A DNA stretch of 14,087 nucleotides from Alphaproteobacteria bacterium UBA6544 (lineage in GTDB: Bacteria; Pseudomonadota; Alphaproteobacteria; UBA8366): contig DJKK01000125.1 of assembly GCA_002434595.1 (NCBI GenBank), forward strand, positions 1 to 14,087, in the 5' to 3' direction. Position 1 is the stretch's first letter. Each line of letters starts with the position of its first letter. The notes under the pieces are model-generated. The model searched no databases. It was not told the DNA's origin and worked only from the letters and a program-made list of their open reading frames with translations. Positions 1 through 7,585 of this stretch are shown here, in pieces. A program made the position numbers and the translations under genes.

Positions 1-2
1 TG

Positions 3-599
3 GATTATTCGCTGGAAATGCTGGGGGACGATCTGCTGGGTCTGATGGACGCGCTGGAAATCGACCGGGCACACTATATCGGACTCTCGATGGGCGGGAT
101 GATCGGCCAGACGGCGGCGCTCAAGGACCAAGACCGCTTTCTGTCACTATCACTCTGCGACACGATGAGCCGTGTCCCGCCGGAGATGAAAGGCGCCTGG
201 AACGACCGGATCAAGTTGGCCCGCACCGAAGGCATGGGGGCTCTCGTCGACGGGACGATGGAGCGCTGGTTCTCCGCCGAGTATATGGAGAAGGAACCCG
301 AGGAGTGCGACAAGGTCCGCAACATGATCCACAATACCAAGGTATCGGGTTTCTGCGGCTGTTGCCGTGCCATTCAGGGCCTCGACCTGACGGACCGGAT
401 TTCCGAGATCACCGTTCCGACGCAGATGATCGTCGGGGAGGACGACCCTGGCACGCCGGTCGCAGCCCACGAGGTGATGCATGAGAAGATCGATGGTTCG
501 GAACTCGTCGTTATTCCGAACGCACTTCACCTCTCCAATGTGGAGCAGAAGGACGCTTTCAACGACGCCTATATAACGTTCCTCGGCAAGCACAGCTGA
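3..599 (+). CDS. alpha/beta hydrolase, 3-oxoadipate enol-lactonase-like (5' end outside window)
   Basis: The reading frame is open from the first bases of the window, so the N-terminus (the oxyanion-hole part of the fold) lies upstream. Visible features are the nucleophile elbow GLSMGG with the catalytic Ser, a late acidic residue in IVGEDDPGTP, and a late His in NALHLSNVEQ, giving a complete Ser-Asp-His triad in the expected order. The wording around the elbow (a helix MDALEIDRAHYIGLSMGGM) resembles PcaD-type 3-oxoadipate enol-lactonases, which open the lactone in the beta-ketoadipate pathway, but many general esterases share it. No other beta-ketoadipate genes are visible here, so the substrate is an inference. 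A cytoplasmic enzyme is expected. The family call is firm; the exact reaction is not. Confidence 0.8.
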   Translation, partial: DYSLEMLGDDLLGLMDALEIDRAHYIGLSMGGMIGQTAALKDQDRFLSLSLCDTMSRVPPEMKGAWNDRIKLARTEGMGALVDGTMERWFSAEYMEKEPEECDKVRNMIHNTKVSGFCGCCRAIQGLDLTDRISEITVPTQMIVGEDDPGTPVAAHEVMHEKIDGSELVVIPNALHLSNVEQKDAFNDAYITFLGKHS

Positions 600-689
600 G
601 ACACGGCGTTAAAACGGCACGCCTCCCGCGATGGTTACCCCGTGCATTCGAAGCGTGAACCCGGAATTTGTGCCTAAGATTTATTCACA

Positions 690-724
690 AGAAAATTTTC
701 TATGGGTCACACTCAGGCTATAAT
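690..724 (+). promoter_or_regulatory. candidate promoter of the FAD oxidoreductase gene with an adjacent palindrome
   Basis: A perfect TATAAT lies at 719-724, 46 bases before the ATG at 770. The matching -35 position (696-701, TTTTCT) is weak. It overlaps a perfect 12-base palindrome, AGAAAATTTTCT at 690-701, which could be an operator or simply AT-rich promoter DNA. Seen directly: the two sequence elements. Inferred: promoter activity. Confidence 0.4.
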
Positions 725-769
725 TCCAGATACTGCCAAGCGTTTCCGGAATGAAAATTCCAGGCAATC

Positions 770-2065
770 ATGACAACTTCGACATCCCTGTGGCGCGCCT
801 TCACACCGGTCGGCCCAACGTATGACCAGCTCAACGGCACGACCGAAACCGACGTCACGGTCATCGGAGCGGGATTTACCGGACTTTCGACGGCACTGCA
901 TCTGGCCAAGACCGGAACGTCGGTCACTGTTCTGGAAGCGGAAGACGTTGGCTTCGGTGCATCTGGCCGGAATAACGGCCAAGTTATCCCAGTGCTGACC
1001 CGCGCGGACCCTGACGCGCTAACGGCGCGCTTCGGCGAGGCCGGAGAACGGTTCGTCCGGCTGATCGGTGGATCGGCCGCTACCCTCTTCGATCTCGTCC
1101 GAGAGCATGGCCTTGAATGCGAAGCTGAGCAATCCGGCTGGGTTCAGCCGGCGCACAGCCCGGGCCGATTCAAAGCAATCTCTGAGAACCGCTATCGACA
1201 ATGGATAAAACACGGAACGGAGGTGGAGCTCTTGGACAAGGCCGAGTTGGAACGCCGAATCGGCACCAACTTCTTTTTTGGCGGCTTCGGCAACCGGACA
1301 GGAGGGCACATAAACCCGCTTGCGCTAACCCGGGAGCTCGCCCGCGCCGCAGCAGAAAACGGCGCCGTCATTCATGAGCACTCCCCTGCCCTGAGTTATG
1401 AGAGAGACGGAGAAGGCTGGCTGGTCAGGACGCCGCAGGGCACGATCCACTCCCGGGCACTTGTCGTGGCCACCAACGCCTATACGGGCGAAATGACCCC
1501 GGGCCTCGCACCTCGCCTTGCACGGAGCGTCATGCCCGTCACTTCATGGCAATTGGCGACCGCGCCGCTTAGCGAAAATGTCCGTAGCACCGTGGTGCCT
1601 GACCGGCAGGCAATTTCCGATACCCACGGCGACCTACACTTCTTCCGCTACGACGCCCGCAACCGGCTGATCACCGGCGGTGCGCTCGCCCTGCCGTTCA
1701 ACGGCCACCAACGCATCCGCGCCCGAATAGCAAAACGCCTAGAGCGGATCTTTCCGCAGTATGTGGAGCCGGAGATCGAGTATTCCTGGACCGGTTACGT
1801 CGGCGCTACACGGGACCACACCCCGCATTTCCACAAGCTCGGCCCCAATGGCTGGACCTGGATCGGCTGCAACGGCCGGGGTGTCTCTCTATCAGTTGCC
1901 CTCGGCGGCGAATTGGCAAAGGCGGTACAGGGTGTACCCGAACAGGACCTCGCCTTCCCGCTCACCGAGATCGAACCGCTTCCGCTGCACAAATTCCTGC
2001 GGCTGACGTCACGTCCCTTCAACCTGACGCTTTACCGCTATCGCGACTGGCGCGATATAGGGTGA
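770..2065 (+). CDS. FAD-dependent amine oxidoreductase, DAO family, PuuB/OrdL-like
   Basis: This is a 431-residue DAO-fold flavoenzyme. An N-terminal dinucleotide-binding motif is at residues 33-38 (GAGFTG), with the ribose-binding Glu at 56 ending the second strand, then GASGRNNGQ at about 63-71, close to the GASGRNGGQ of gamma-glutamylputrescine oxidases. The C-terminal FAD-contact region (GCNGRGVSLSVALGGELA) is intact. Known relatives oxidise amines such as gamma-glutamylputrescine or N-methylated amino acids with release of H2O2 or with electron transfer. The substrate here is not determined. Length matches the family. The gene stands alone: no gamma-glutamylputrescine synthetase or aldehyde dehydrogenase is adjacent, so a role in polyamine breakdown is only a guess. 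The ATG at 770 is preferred because it leaves the usual short lead before the Rossmann motif; its ribosome-binding site is weak. Confidence 0.88.
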   Translation: MTTSTSLWRAFTPVGPTYDQLNGTTETDVTVIGAGFTGLSTALHLAKTGTSVTVLEAEDVGFGASGRNNGQVIPVLTRADPDALTARFGEAGERFVRLIGGSAATLFDLVREHGLECEAEQSGWVQPAHSPGRFKAISENRYRQWIKHGTEVELLDKAELERRIGTNFFFGGFGNRTGGHINPLALTRELARAAAENGAVIHEHSPALSYERDGEGWLVRTPQGTIHSRALVVATNAYTGEMTPGLAPRLARSVMPVTSWQLATAPLSENVRSTVVPDRQAISDTHGDLHFFRYDARNRLITGGALALPFNGHQRIRARIAKRLERIFPQYVEPEIEYSWTGYVGATRDHTPHFHKLGPNGWTWIGCNGRGVSLSVALGGELAKAVQGVPEQDLAFPLTEIEPLPLHKFLRLTSRPFNLTLYRYRDWRDIG

Positions 2066-2082
2066 GATCGACACCCAGCTAT

Positions 2083-2124
2083 CATTCTGGGACACGAAGC
2101 GAGCCCGGAATGACGAGATTTTAG
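2083..2124 (+). terminator. candidate Rho-independent terminator after the FAD oxidoreductase gene
   Basis: CATTCTGGG (2083-2091) pairs with CCCGGAATG (2104-2112), nine pairs with one G-T wobble and a 12-base loop. A short T run (TTTT, 2119-2122) follows after a few bases. It lies 18 bases after the stop codon and between convergent genes. The T run is not immediately next to the stem, so strength is uncertain. Confidence 0.4.
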
Positions 2125-2126
2125 CG

Positions 2127-2948
2127 TCAATAGTCGCCCGCTTCGTTCCAATAGAGCTCGCGGCGCTTCTCGCCGCTGTCACAAGCAGGGGCGACGCGTT
2201 CCGTGGACGCTCGCCGGAGACGTGGCCGCTCCAGAATATCGCGTAGGCCCGGGGTCTTATTGGCAATCTCCAGGATCAATTTCTTGCGGATCGCGCGGGC
2301 GAAATCGGCATGGGTTTCGGCGATGAAAATGATTGCGCCGGGGCCGCCGATTACGCGGTTGATGTAATAAAGATCAAGATCTTTATACGGAGTATATCCA
2401 TAGGGGCTCGGACGGTCGTAGATGATCGCCAGTCCCTTCACGCTAACCCCATGTGCTAACGCACGATCGCGCGCCGTTGGCATTTTCTCGCCCTCGTTGT
2501 TCGGTCCGCCTCCGGATAGGTCGATAACCTGTCGCACGCCCGAGTAACCGTTCTTCTCGAACAACTACAGAGCGCAGTTGATCGCTCTGCTGATCGACGC
2601 CCAAGCGCTCGCGCAGATCGGCGCCTCAATTAGTTTCTGGGCGAAGACACTAGCTCCTCGGGGTCCTCAATCAGATGCCAGTCTGACCAGGACGTACTGG
2701 AAGAGACCCGCTCACTCCATATAAGTCACCGCAACCCGGCGTAGCATGCCGCTCTAAATCGCCCTTATCACATCCGGACGAAGGATCGCGTTGACGTAAC
2801 CTTTGCGCTGCAGTCGGGCTTCCTCTTCATCGATACTGCTAGAAATGTCGACCGCCAGCACGAGTTCAAGGTCGACCACGACCTCCTTAGCCGGCGCAGG
2901 CATCGCGACCAGCCATAGTGCGGCAACAATAGCGAAACACCGGCCCAT
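2127..2948 (-). pseudogene. decayed DUF1194 (von Willebrand A-like) secreted protein
   Basis: Read in one minus-strand frame, the remnant starts with a signal peptide (MGRCFAIVAALWLVAMPAPA), then VDLELVLAVDISSSID, which carries the DxSxS metal-site motif of VWA domains. After a segment LQRKGYVNAILRPDVIRAI it meets a stop TAG at 2756-2754. Translation through it gives the expected DUF1194 continuation (SGMLRRVAVTYMEW-like) but the Trp codon is now TGA at 2714-2712. A one-base shift near 2684 is needed to read DWHLIEDPEELV, and a second shift near 2646 restores the first frame (FAQKLIEAP). A third stop TAG sits at 2567-2565, just before LFEKNGYSG. From there to the end (VIDLSGGGPNNEG, VIGGPGAIIF, IRKKLILEIA) the C-terminal half is well preserved. 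The function of DUF1194 proteins is not known. The first possible start is a GTG at 2966; the ATG at 2948 gives a better signal peptide. Confidence 0.88.
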
Positions 2949-3042
2949 TAGAATCGCCCCCGACACATAAGACGCGAGCCCCCTTTATCTGTCACACCCG
3001 TGGTGCATCATGATATCGTGTGGCTAACAAAGGGAGAGTGCC

Positions 3043-3438
3043 ATGAAGAAACAACGCATCATCAGCCCAAACGTCAACGAGCCACCCGAAGAAACATGGT
3101 CGAATTGCCTGGTTATTGGCGACCATATCCATATAGCAGGATTGACCGCGGGCGGGATGTCCAACGATATGGGTTCCGTCGGAGAGTACGAGCAGGCGAA
3201 GGAAATCTTCACGCGAACAAAGTACCTGATCGAAGAGGCCGGGGCCCAAATGGACGATATCGTCCGTGTGCAGATTTACGTGACCGATATTCGCGTTCGC
3301 GAAGAGGTGTGGAAGGCCCGCCGCGAGTTCTTTACGGGTAATTTCCCATGCTCAACCTTGGTCGAGGTGTCACAATTGGCTGCACCAGGCCTCAAGGTAG
3401 AGATCGACTCCGTCGCCATCCGGGGCGCCGGCGGCTAA
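3043..3438 (+). CDS. RidA/YjgF/YER057c-family protein, non-canonical active site
   Basis: This 131-residue protein has the length and wording of the Rid family: DHIHIAGLTAGG (25-38), AKEIFTRTKYLIEEAGAQMDDIVRVQIYVTD as the central helix-strand unit, and a C-terminal VEVSQLAAPGLKVEIDSVAI. True RidA enzymes hydrolyse reactive enamine/imine intermediates made by PLP enzymes, using an Arg in an ARS(C)VEV motif. Here that motif reads PCSTLVEV, so the Arg position is Ser104. This puts it with the Rid subgroups that may lack imine deaminase activity. A clear ribosome-binding site (AGGGAG, about 3031-3036) precedes the ATG. Members form cytoplasmic trimers. The gene starts about 95 bases from the decayed DUF1194 gene, divergently, and is followed by a small membrane-protein gene. 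Confidence 0.87.
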   Translation: MKKQRIISPNVNEPPEETWSNCLVIGDHIHIAGLTAGGMSNDMGSVGEYEQAKEIFTRTKYLIEEAGAQMDDIVRVQIYVTDIRVREEVWKARREFFTGNFPCSTLVEVSQLAAPGLKVEIDSVAIRGAGG

Positions 3439-3511
3439 CGACACTCTTCAATTGGGCGTGAGAGCACTGTCGGCTGGGACTCACCCGCCTACAACTGTCT
3501 CAACGTCTATC

Positions 3512-3838
3512 GTGAGTAAGACTATTGGAAAACCGATACCTTCGATTGGTCAAGTTTTCCTGTTCGATGTCGTGACGATCGCGGCACTGTTTGCCGGATA
3601 TATGGAAGGCAGGATGGATGGCATGCTTGCCGCCCCCCTGCTTATGACTCTCGGCGTCTTCCTGTTCGGTCTGATCATTTGCGGCGCAAAAATTTGGCGC
3701 ACCAGTGATGAACTGAGTGACTTCAAGACGGGCATGCCACCGCCGGAAACACGTGCCGAGAATTATTTAAAGGAACTCAAACTGCACGATGGAGAAAGCC
3801 AATCGATCAAAATACCCGGCGTTTCGCCTCGAAGGTGA
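3512..3838 (+). CDS. small two-helix membrane protein of unknown function
   Basis: I do not recognise this protein. From the GTG at 3512 it would have 108 residues: a short N-terminal part (SKTIGKPIPSIG), a hydrophobic stretch (QVFLFDVVTIAALFAGYM), a short charged loop (EGRMDG), a second hydrophobic stretch (LLMTLGVFLFGLIICGA), then a charged, probably cytoplasmic tail of about 50 residues. An upstream TTG at 3452 in the same frame would add a 20-residue Thr/Ser-rich lead with no membrane-protein character; neither start has a convincing ribosome-binding site. It lies 73 bases after the RidA-like gene and could be co-transcribed with it. Hydrophobic segment spacing and a consistent reading frame argue for a real gene, but homology is unchecked. 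Confidence 0.5.
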   Translation: MSKTIGKPIPSIGQVFLFDVVTIAALFAGYMEGRMDGMLAAPLLMTLGVFLFGLIICGAKIWRTSDELSDFKTGMPPPETRAENYLKELKLHDGESQSIKIPGVSPRR

Positions 3839-4008
3839 CACGCAACCACACTACTACTAGTTACCATGGAGCACGAAACTCGCGGAGACCTTATAGGGTA
3901 CATTGGAAGAGACGGTCCGGCAGCATGGCGACGTCGAAATCGTGCCGCCGCCTTGACGCAGCCGCCCGCATGTGACCGAAATCTCTTAACCTAGAGGACA
4001 AGACGAGA

Positions 4009-4809
4009 ATGAGTGCCGAACCTCAAAACGACGCCGATGCGATGTTGCTGCGCGAAGATGCAGGTGGAATCACGACCCTGACGTTGAATCGCCCCGACGC
4101 CCGCAATGCACTGTCCCGTGCGATGATCGCCGCCATCCAAGAAGAACTGGATACAATTTCCGGCGATACATCCGTCCGCACTATCGTCTTCGCAGCGAAC
4201 GGTACGGCCTTTTGTGCCGGACATGACATGCGTGAACTGGTCACCAAAAAGTCACCTGAATTCTACGACGAGCTGTTTCACGCCTGCGGGCGGATGATGA
4301 CTTCGATCATGAATTTGCCGCAGCCTATTATCGCACGCGTTCAAGGCGTTGCGACCGCAGCCGGCTGTCAGCTGGTTGCCACCTGCGACCTAGCGGTCGC
4401 GGCGGAAAGCGCTCAATTCGCGACACCAGGGGTTCATATTGGCCTATTTTGTTCAACACCGATGGTGGCACTCAGCCGCAACATTAGCCGCAAGCAGGCC
4501 ATGGAAATGCTGATCCTTGGCGATCCGCTTTCGGCCCAGCGTGCCGTCGATTGCGGCCTCATCAACAAGGTGGTTCCCGCGGAGGAGCTGGATGAAGCGA
4601 TCGGTGAAATGACCGCAAAAATTCTCGATAAATCGGGCTATACGATCAAAGTCGGCAAAGAGGCGTTCTACCGCCAGCTCGAATGCGGCGTGGAAGAAGC
4701 CTATGCTTATACTGCGAAAGTCATGGCGGAAAACATGATGTCGCACGATGCCCAGGAAGGGGTCGGTGCTTTTGTCGAGAAAAGAAAACCTGTTTGGCGA
4801 GGCGAATAG
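4009..4809 (+). CDS. enoyl-CoA hydratase/isomerase-family protein (ECHDC3-like), catalytic Glu residues absent
   Basis: A 266-residue crotonase-fold protein. The first oxyanion-hole motif is FCAGHD (68-73) and the second is in GVATAAGCQLVATCDLAVA (113-131). In hydratases the second region reads GGGCELAMMCD and is followed by PEI; the two catalytic Glu residues correspond here to Gln121 and Gly141 (ATPGVHIG). Both are missing, as in the ECHDC3-like branch of the family. It should bind an acyl-CoA thioester but is unlikely to hydrate an enoyl-CoA by the classical mechanism. The rest (LSAQRAVDCGLINKVVP, then a trimerisation helix) is intact and length is normal. A purine-rich stretch (AGAGGACAAGACGAGA) precedes the ATG. 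It is the first gene of a three-gene operon, 12 bases before the CoA-binding protein gene. Confidence 0.88.
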   Translation: MSAEPQNDADAMLLREDAGGITTLTLNRPDARNALSRAMIAAIQEELDTISGDTSVRTIVFAANGTAFCAGHDMRELVTKKSPEFYDELFHACGRMMTSIMNLPQPIIARVQGVATAAGCQLVATCDLAVAAESAQFATPGVHIGLFCSTPMVALSRNISRKQAMEMLILGDPLSAQRAVDCGLINKVVPAEELDEAIGEMTAKILDKSGYTIKVGKEAFYRQLECGVEEAYAYTAKVMAENMMSHDAQEGVGAFVEKRKPVWRGE

Positions 4810-4821
4810 GGGAAATAGCCA

Positions 4822-5304
4822 GTGAATCACGACGACTACAACGACAAATACATCATCGACGTCCTGAAGGACACCAAAACCGTCGCCATGGTGGGAGCCA
4901 GCGCTAATTGGAACCGCCCCAGCTTCTTTGCCATGAAATACATGCAGCAAAAGGGTTTCCGGATAATCCCGGTTAATCCAGGTGTCGCCGGGCAGGAAAT
5001 TCTCGGTGAGACAGTCATGGCCGATCTCGACGAGATCGACGAGCCGATCGATATGGTCGATATCTTCCGGAATTCAGAAGCTGCGGGCTCCATCACCGAC
5101 GACGCCATCAAAGTGGGTGCGAAGATCGTCTGGATGCAACTCGGCGTCCGGAACGACGACGCCGCCAAGCGGGCTGAAGACGCCGGGCTTCGCGTAGTCA
5201 TGAACCGCTGCCCCAAGATCGAATATGCCCGCCTCTACGGCGAACTGAGCTGGCATGGCATCAACTCGCACGTCATTACTAGCAAACGTAGAAGACTGGC
5301 CTGA
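4822..5304 (+). CDS. CoA-binding domain protein (YccU family)
   Basis: A 160-residue single-domain Rossmann protein of the CoA_binding_2 family. Hallmarks are VAMVGASANWNRPSFFAMKY (nucleotide-binding loop, residues 22-41), GFRIIPVNPG, IDMVDIFRNSEAA, KIVWMQLGVRND and VVMNRCPKIEY near the end. Relatives are related to the CoA-binding domain of succinyl-CoA synthetase but lack its catalytic parts; their role is poorly known. The start is GTG at 4822, preceded by GGGGA at 4809-4813, which overlaps the end of the upstream gene. It lies between an acyl-CoA-binding crotonase-fold protein and O-acetylhomoserine sulfhydrylase, eight bases from the latter, so the three are very likely translated from one mRNA. 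That context suggests a link between CoA thioesters and methionine/cysteine synthesis. Confidence 0.88.
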   Translation: MNHDDYNDKYIIDVLKDTKTVAMVGASANWNRPSFFAMKYMQQKGFRIIPVNPGVAGQEILGETVMADLDEIDEPIDMVDIFRNSEAAGSITDDAIKVGAKIVWMQLGVRNDDAAKRAEDAGLRVVMNRCPKIEYARLYGELSWHGINSHVITSKRRRLA

Positions 5305-5312
5305 GGAACCGA

Positions 5313-6620
5313 ATGATGAGCAATCGTAAGCCGGGCCTCGAAACCCTTTCCGTCCATGCCGGCACGCCGCCCGATCCGACAACGGGCGCGCGGCAGATGC
5401 CGATATACCAAACTTCGTCTTTCGTTTTTGACGATGCGGATCATGCGGCGTCGCTGTTCAATCTTCAGCTTCCAGGTTTCATTTATTCCCGGCTGTCGAA
5501 CCCGACCGTCTCCGCGCTCGAGGAACGGATAGCGGCCCTTGAGGACGGACTTGGCGCCACCGCGACCGCTTCGGGTCATGCGGCGCAAATCCTAGCACTG
5601 TTCCCGCTGATGCACCCCGGCGACGAGATCATCGCCGCTAACAAGCTGTACGGCGGTTCGATCAATCAGATGGGCATTAGCTACAAGAAATTCGGCTGGA
5701 ACGCCTCTTTCGTCGACCCGGACGATCCAGAGAACTTCCGCCGCGCGATTACGGATAAGACGAAGGCCATCTTTATCGAAAGCCTCGCCAATCCGGGCGG
5801 TGTGGTTGTCGATATCGAGGCGGTTGCGGCAATCGCACATGACACGGGCATTCCCCTGATTGTCGACAACACAATGGCGACGCCTTATCTCTGCAAACCT
5901 TTCGAGCATGGCGCAGACATCATTGTGCACTCGACGACGAAGTTCCTCTCCGGCAACGGCAGTTCGATTGGTGGTTGTGTCGTCGATTCCGGCAAATTCA
6001 ATTTTGCGGGACGCGACAAATACCCCAGCTTGTCGCAGCCGGCACCGGAGTACCACGGCCTTACATTTTCCGAGACCTTCGGTGACCTCGCCTATACCAT
6101 GCATAGCCATGCGGTCGGTCTGCGCGATCTTGGTGCCTGCCAGTCTCCGATCAACGCCTGGATCACGCTTCTGGGTATCGAAACCTTGGCACTCCGCATG
6201 GAGCGTCATTGCGAGAACGCGGCCAAGGTCGCGAGCTATCTCGAGACGCATCCGGCGATCGATTGGGTGTCGTATGCGGGTCTTGAATCCAGTAAGTACT
6301 TCGACCTCCGCAAGCGCTACATGCCGCGCGGTGCGGGCGGCGTCTTCACCTTCGGGCTGAAAGGCGGCTATGACGCCGGTGTCACACTCGTCGACCGTTG
6401 CGAGTTGCTGAGCCATCTCGCAAATATTGGCGATACACGGTCACTGATCCTGCACCCAGCTTCAACCACGCATAGACAGCTCACAGAAGAACAGCTGAAA
6501 GCAGCGGGCGCGGGCCCCGAAGTCATACGCATCTCTATCGGCATCGAGACAGTGGAAGATATTATTTCCGACCTTGAGCAAGCCCTCACCGGTCTGGAAC
6601 TGGCAACGGTGGCGGAATAA
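5313..6620 (+). CDS. metY: O-acetylhomoserine sulfhydrylase (O-acetylhomoserine aminocarboxypropyltransferase)
   Basis: A full-length 435-residue PLP enzyme of the Cys/Met metabolism family. It makes homocysteine from O-acetyl-L-homoserine and sulfide, in direct-sulfhydrylation methionine synthesis. The PLP Lys is at about 210 in HSTTKFLSGNGSSIGG, the pyridine-binding Asp at 185 in VDNTMATPY, and the Tyr/Arg pair from the neighbouring subunit in FIYSRLSNPT (58-60). The YGGSINQM loop (113-120) and an insertion-rich C-terminal half are typical of MetY rather than cystathionine gamma-synthase. Two ATG codons are adjacent (5313 and 5316); both are eight to eleven bases after TGAGGA. It is the last gene of the operon with the crotonase-fold and CoA-binding proteins. 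A decayed second member of the same superfamily follows directly downstream. Confidence 0.92.
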   Translation: MMSNRKPGLETLSVHAGTPPDPTTGARQMPIYQTSSFVFDDADHAASLFNLQLPGFIYSRLSNPTVSALEERIAALEDGLGATATASGHAAQILALFPLMHPGDEIIAANKLYGGSINQMGISYKKFGWNASFVDPDDPENFRRAITDKTKAIFIESLANPGGVVVDIEAVAAIAHDTGIPLIVDNTMATPYLCKPFEHGADIIVHSTTKFLSGNGSSIGGCVVDSGKFNFAGRDKYPSLSQPAPEYHGLTFSETFGDLAYTMHSHAVGLRDLGACQSPINAWITLLGIETLALRMERHCENAAKVASYLETHPAIDWVSYAGLESSKYFDLRKRYMPRGAGGVFTFGLKGGYDAGVTLVDRCELLSHLANIGDTRSLILHPASTTHRQLTEEQLKAAGAGPEVIRISIGIETVEDIISDLEQALTGLELATVAE

Positions 6621-6683
6621 CAATCAAAAGCCAGATTCTGTAACGACCCATCTTAATCCGGATAGTTTCCGCAAGTGACTTAG

Positions 6684-7262
6684 AGCAAGAACCCAGAAAC
6701 CATCGTACTGCATTCCGGTTACCGAAGCGATCCGGAGACTAATGCGGTTTCTGTTGCGGTCTATCAGACGAAATCATACCAGTTTCAGGATACCGGTCAT
6801 GCCGTGCGCCTCTTGGCACTAGAGGAATTGGGCAACATGGACACCCGCATCATGAGGATGTGCTTAAGCAGCGCATTAAATCGCTGTACGGCGAAGTCGC
6901 GGCACTCGCCGTCTCATCGGGTCAAGCAGCGTCGAAATTGGCGATACAGAACCTGGCGTGGGAGGGCGACAACGTTGCCAGTTCCACCGACCTTTATGGC
7001 GGCACCAGGAACCTGTTCGCCAATACAATTAAGCACCAATATCTACAATGCCGCTTTGTGGAACCGGCGGCCCTGGAGAACTTCCGACGAGCTCAACCGG
7101 GTCTATCACGCCGAAACACTGCCGAACCCGAAACTCCGGGTATCCCCGATAAAAGAGGTTCCCTATATCGAACGACCGCGGGGAATTCCGCTCATTATGG
7201 ACAACACGGCTGCCCCCATTATTTGCCGCACGTTCGAACATGGTTAAGAGATCAACGTCTAC
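6684..7262 (+). pseudogene. truncated second O-acetylhomoserine sulfhydrylase-like PLP enzyme
   Basis: Three frames together spell the N-terminal half of a sulfhydrylase-like enzyme. Frame one (from 6684) gives NPETIVLHSGYRSDPETNAV, QTKSYQFQDTGHA and TRIM. After an apparent small deletion near 6855 a second frame gives DVLKQRIKSLYGEVAALAV, SSGQAASKLAIQNLA and STDLYGGTRNLFANTIK. Near 7090 a second apparent deletion moves to a third frame: DELNRVYHAETLPNPKL, RGIPLIMDNTAAPIICRTF, EHG, then TAA at 7245-7247 and EINVY. The match stops at about 7262, before the PLP Lys motif that should follow, so roughly the C-terminal half is gone. The triplet just before the first matching codon is TAG (6681-6683), where a start codon would be expected. 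It differs clearly from the intact upstream copy (YRSDPETNAV, SSGQAAS), so it is an old paralogue and not a recent duplicate. Confidence 0.9.
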
Positions 7263-7524
7263 AGGATACAACCGTGTCCCAGGGTTACCCGGTCACCTAT
7301 GATAGTGCCGTGCTCCGTGTCCGCATGAATTACAACATTGTCTTGCACGTTGGTTTCCTTGCCAATGCGAATAATGCCGGAATCACCGCCTAAGACCGCG
7401 CCATACCAGACACTGGCGCCCTCCTCGAGGACAACATAGCCAATAATCATCGCGGTCGAAGCGACGAAAACAGAGGCATAAATTTGCGGCGTCTTACCCT
7501 CGAATTCGACGATGGTCGCGCCAT
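7259..7524 (-). pseudogene. truncated gamma-class carbonic anhydrase family protein (left-handed beta-helix)
   Basis: The minus strand encodes VEFEGKTPQIYASVFVAS, IIGYVVLEEGASVWYGAVL, RIGKETNVQDNVVIHADTEH and IIGDRVTLGHGCIL, the hexapeptide-repeat pattern of gamma carbonic anhydrases (YrdA/PaaY type). Two of the three zinc His positions are present (VIH and GHG); the third, normally in LHGC, is lost because the sequence breaks off at a TAG (7261-7259). The last half of the protein is missing. At the 5' end an ATG (7524-7522) with a good ribosome-binding site (GAGGTG) opens a frame two bases out of register: it reads ATG GCG CGA where ATG GCG ACC would continue the protein, consistent with a CG duplication. 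It lies 61 bases downstream of the MFS gene on the same strand and was probably part of that operon. Confidence 0.87.
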
Positions 7525-7585
7525 CGGCACCTCACTTAAAAGCCGTCGGTTGGATATCGGAATCGCGCCCAGCCGGCCAGTACAA

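Noticed and set aside
605..623. GGCGT/ACGCC stem after the alpha/beta hydrolase gene
   Set aside because: Only five pairs with a nine-base loop and no T run.
3953..3981. TTGACG as a -35 element for the hydratase-like operon
   Set aside because: No acceptable -10 sequence at 16-18 bases (CCGAAA or similar).
3839..4008. Possible coding remnant before the enoyl-CoA hydratase-like gene (TLEETVRQHGDVEIVPPP in one frame, a 42-codon ATG frame in another)
   Set aside because: The protein-like piece is under 20 residues and I cannot match it to a family; the ATG frame from 3867 is Arg/Ala-rich with no ribosome-binding site.
5592..6416. Long minus-strand open frame of 274 codons inside metY
   Set aside because: It is the antisense shadow of a clearly coding frame in GC-rich DNA, rich in Arg, His and Asp with no recognisable domain.
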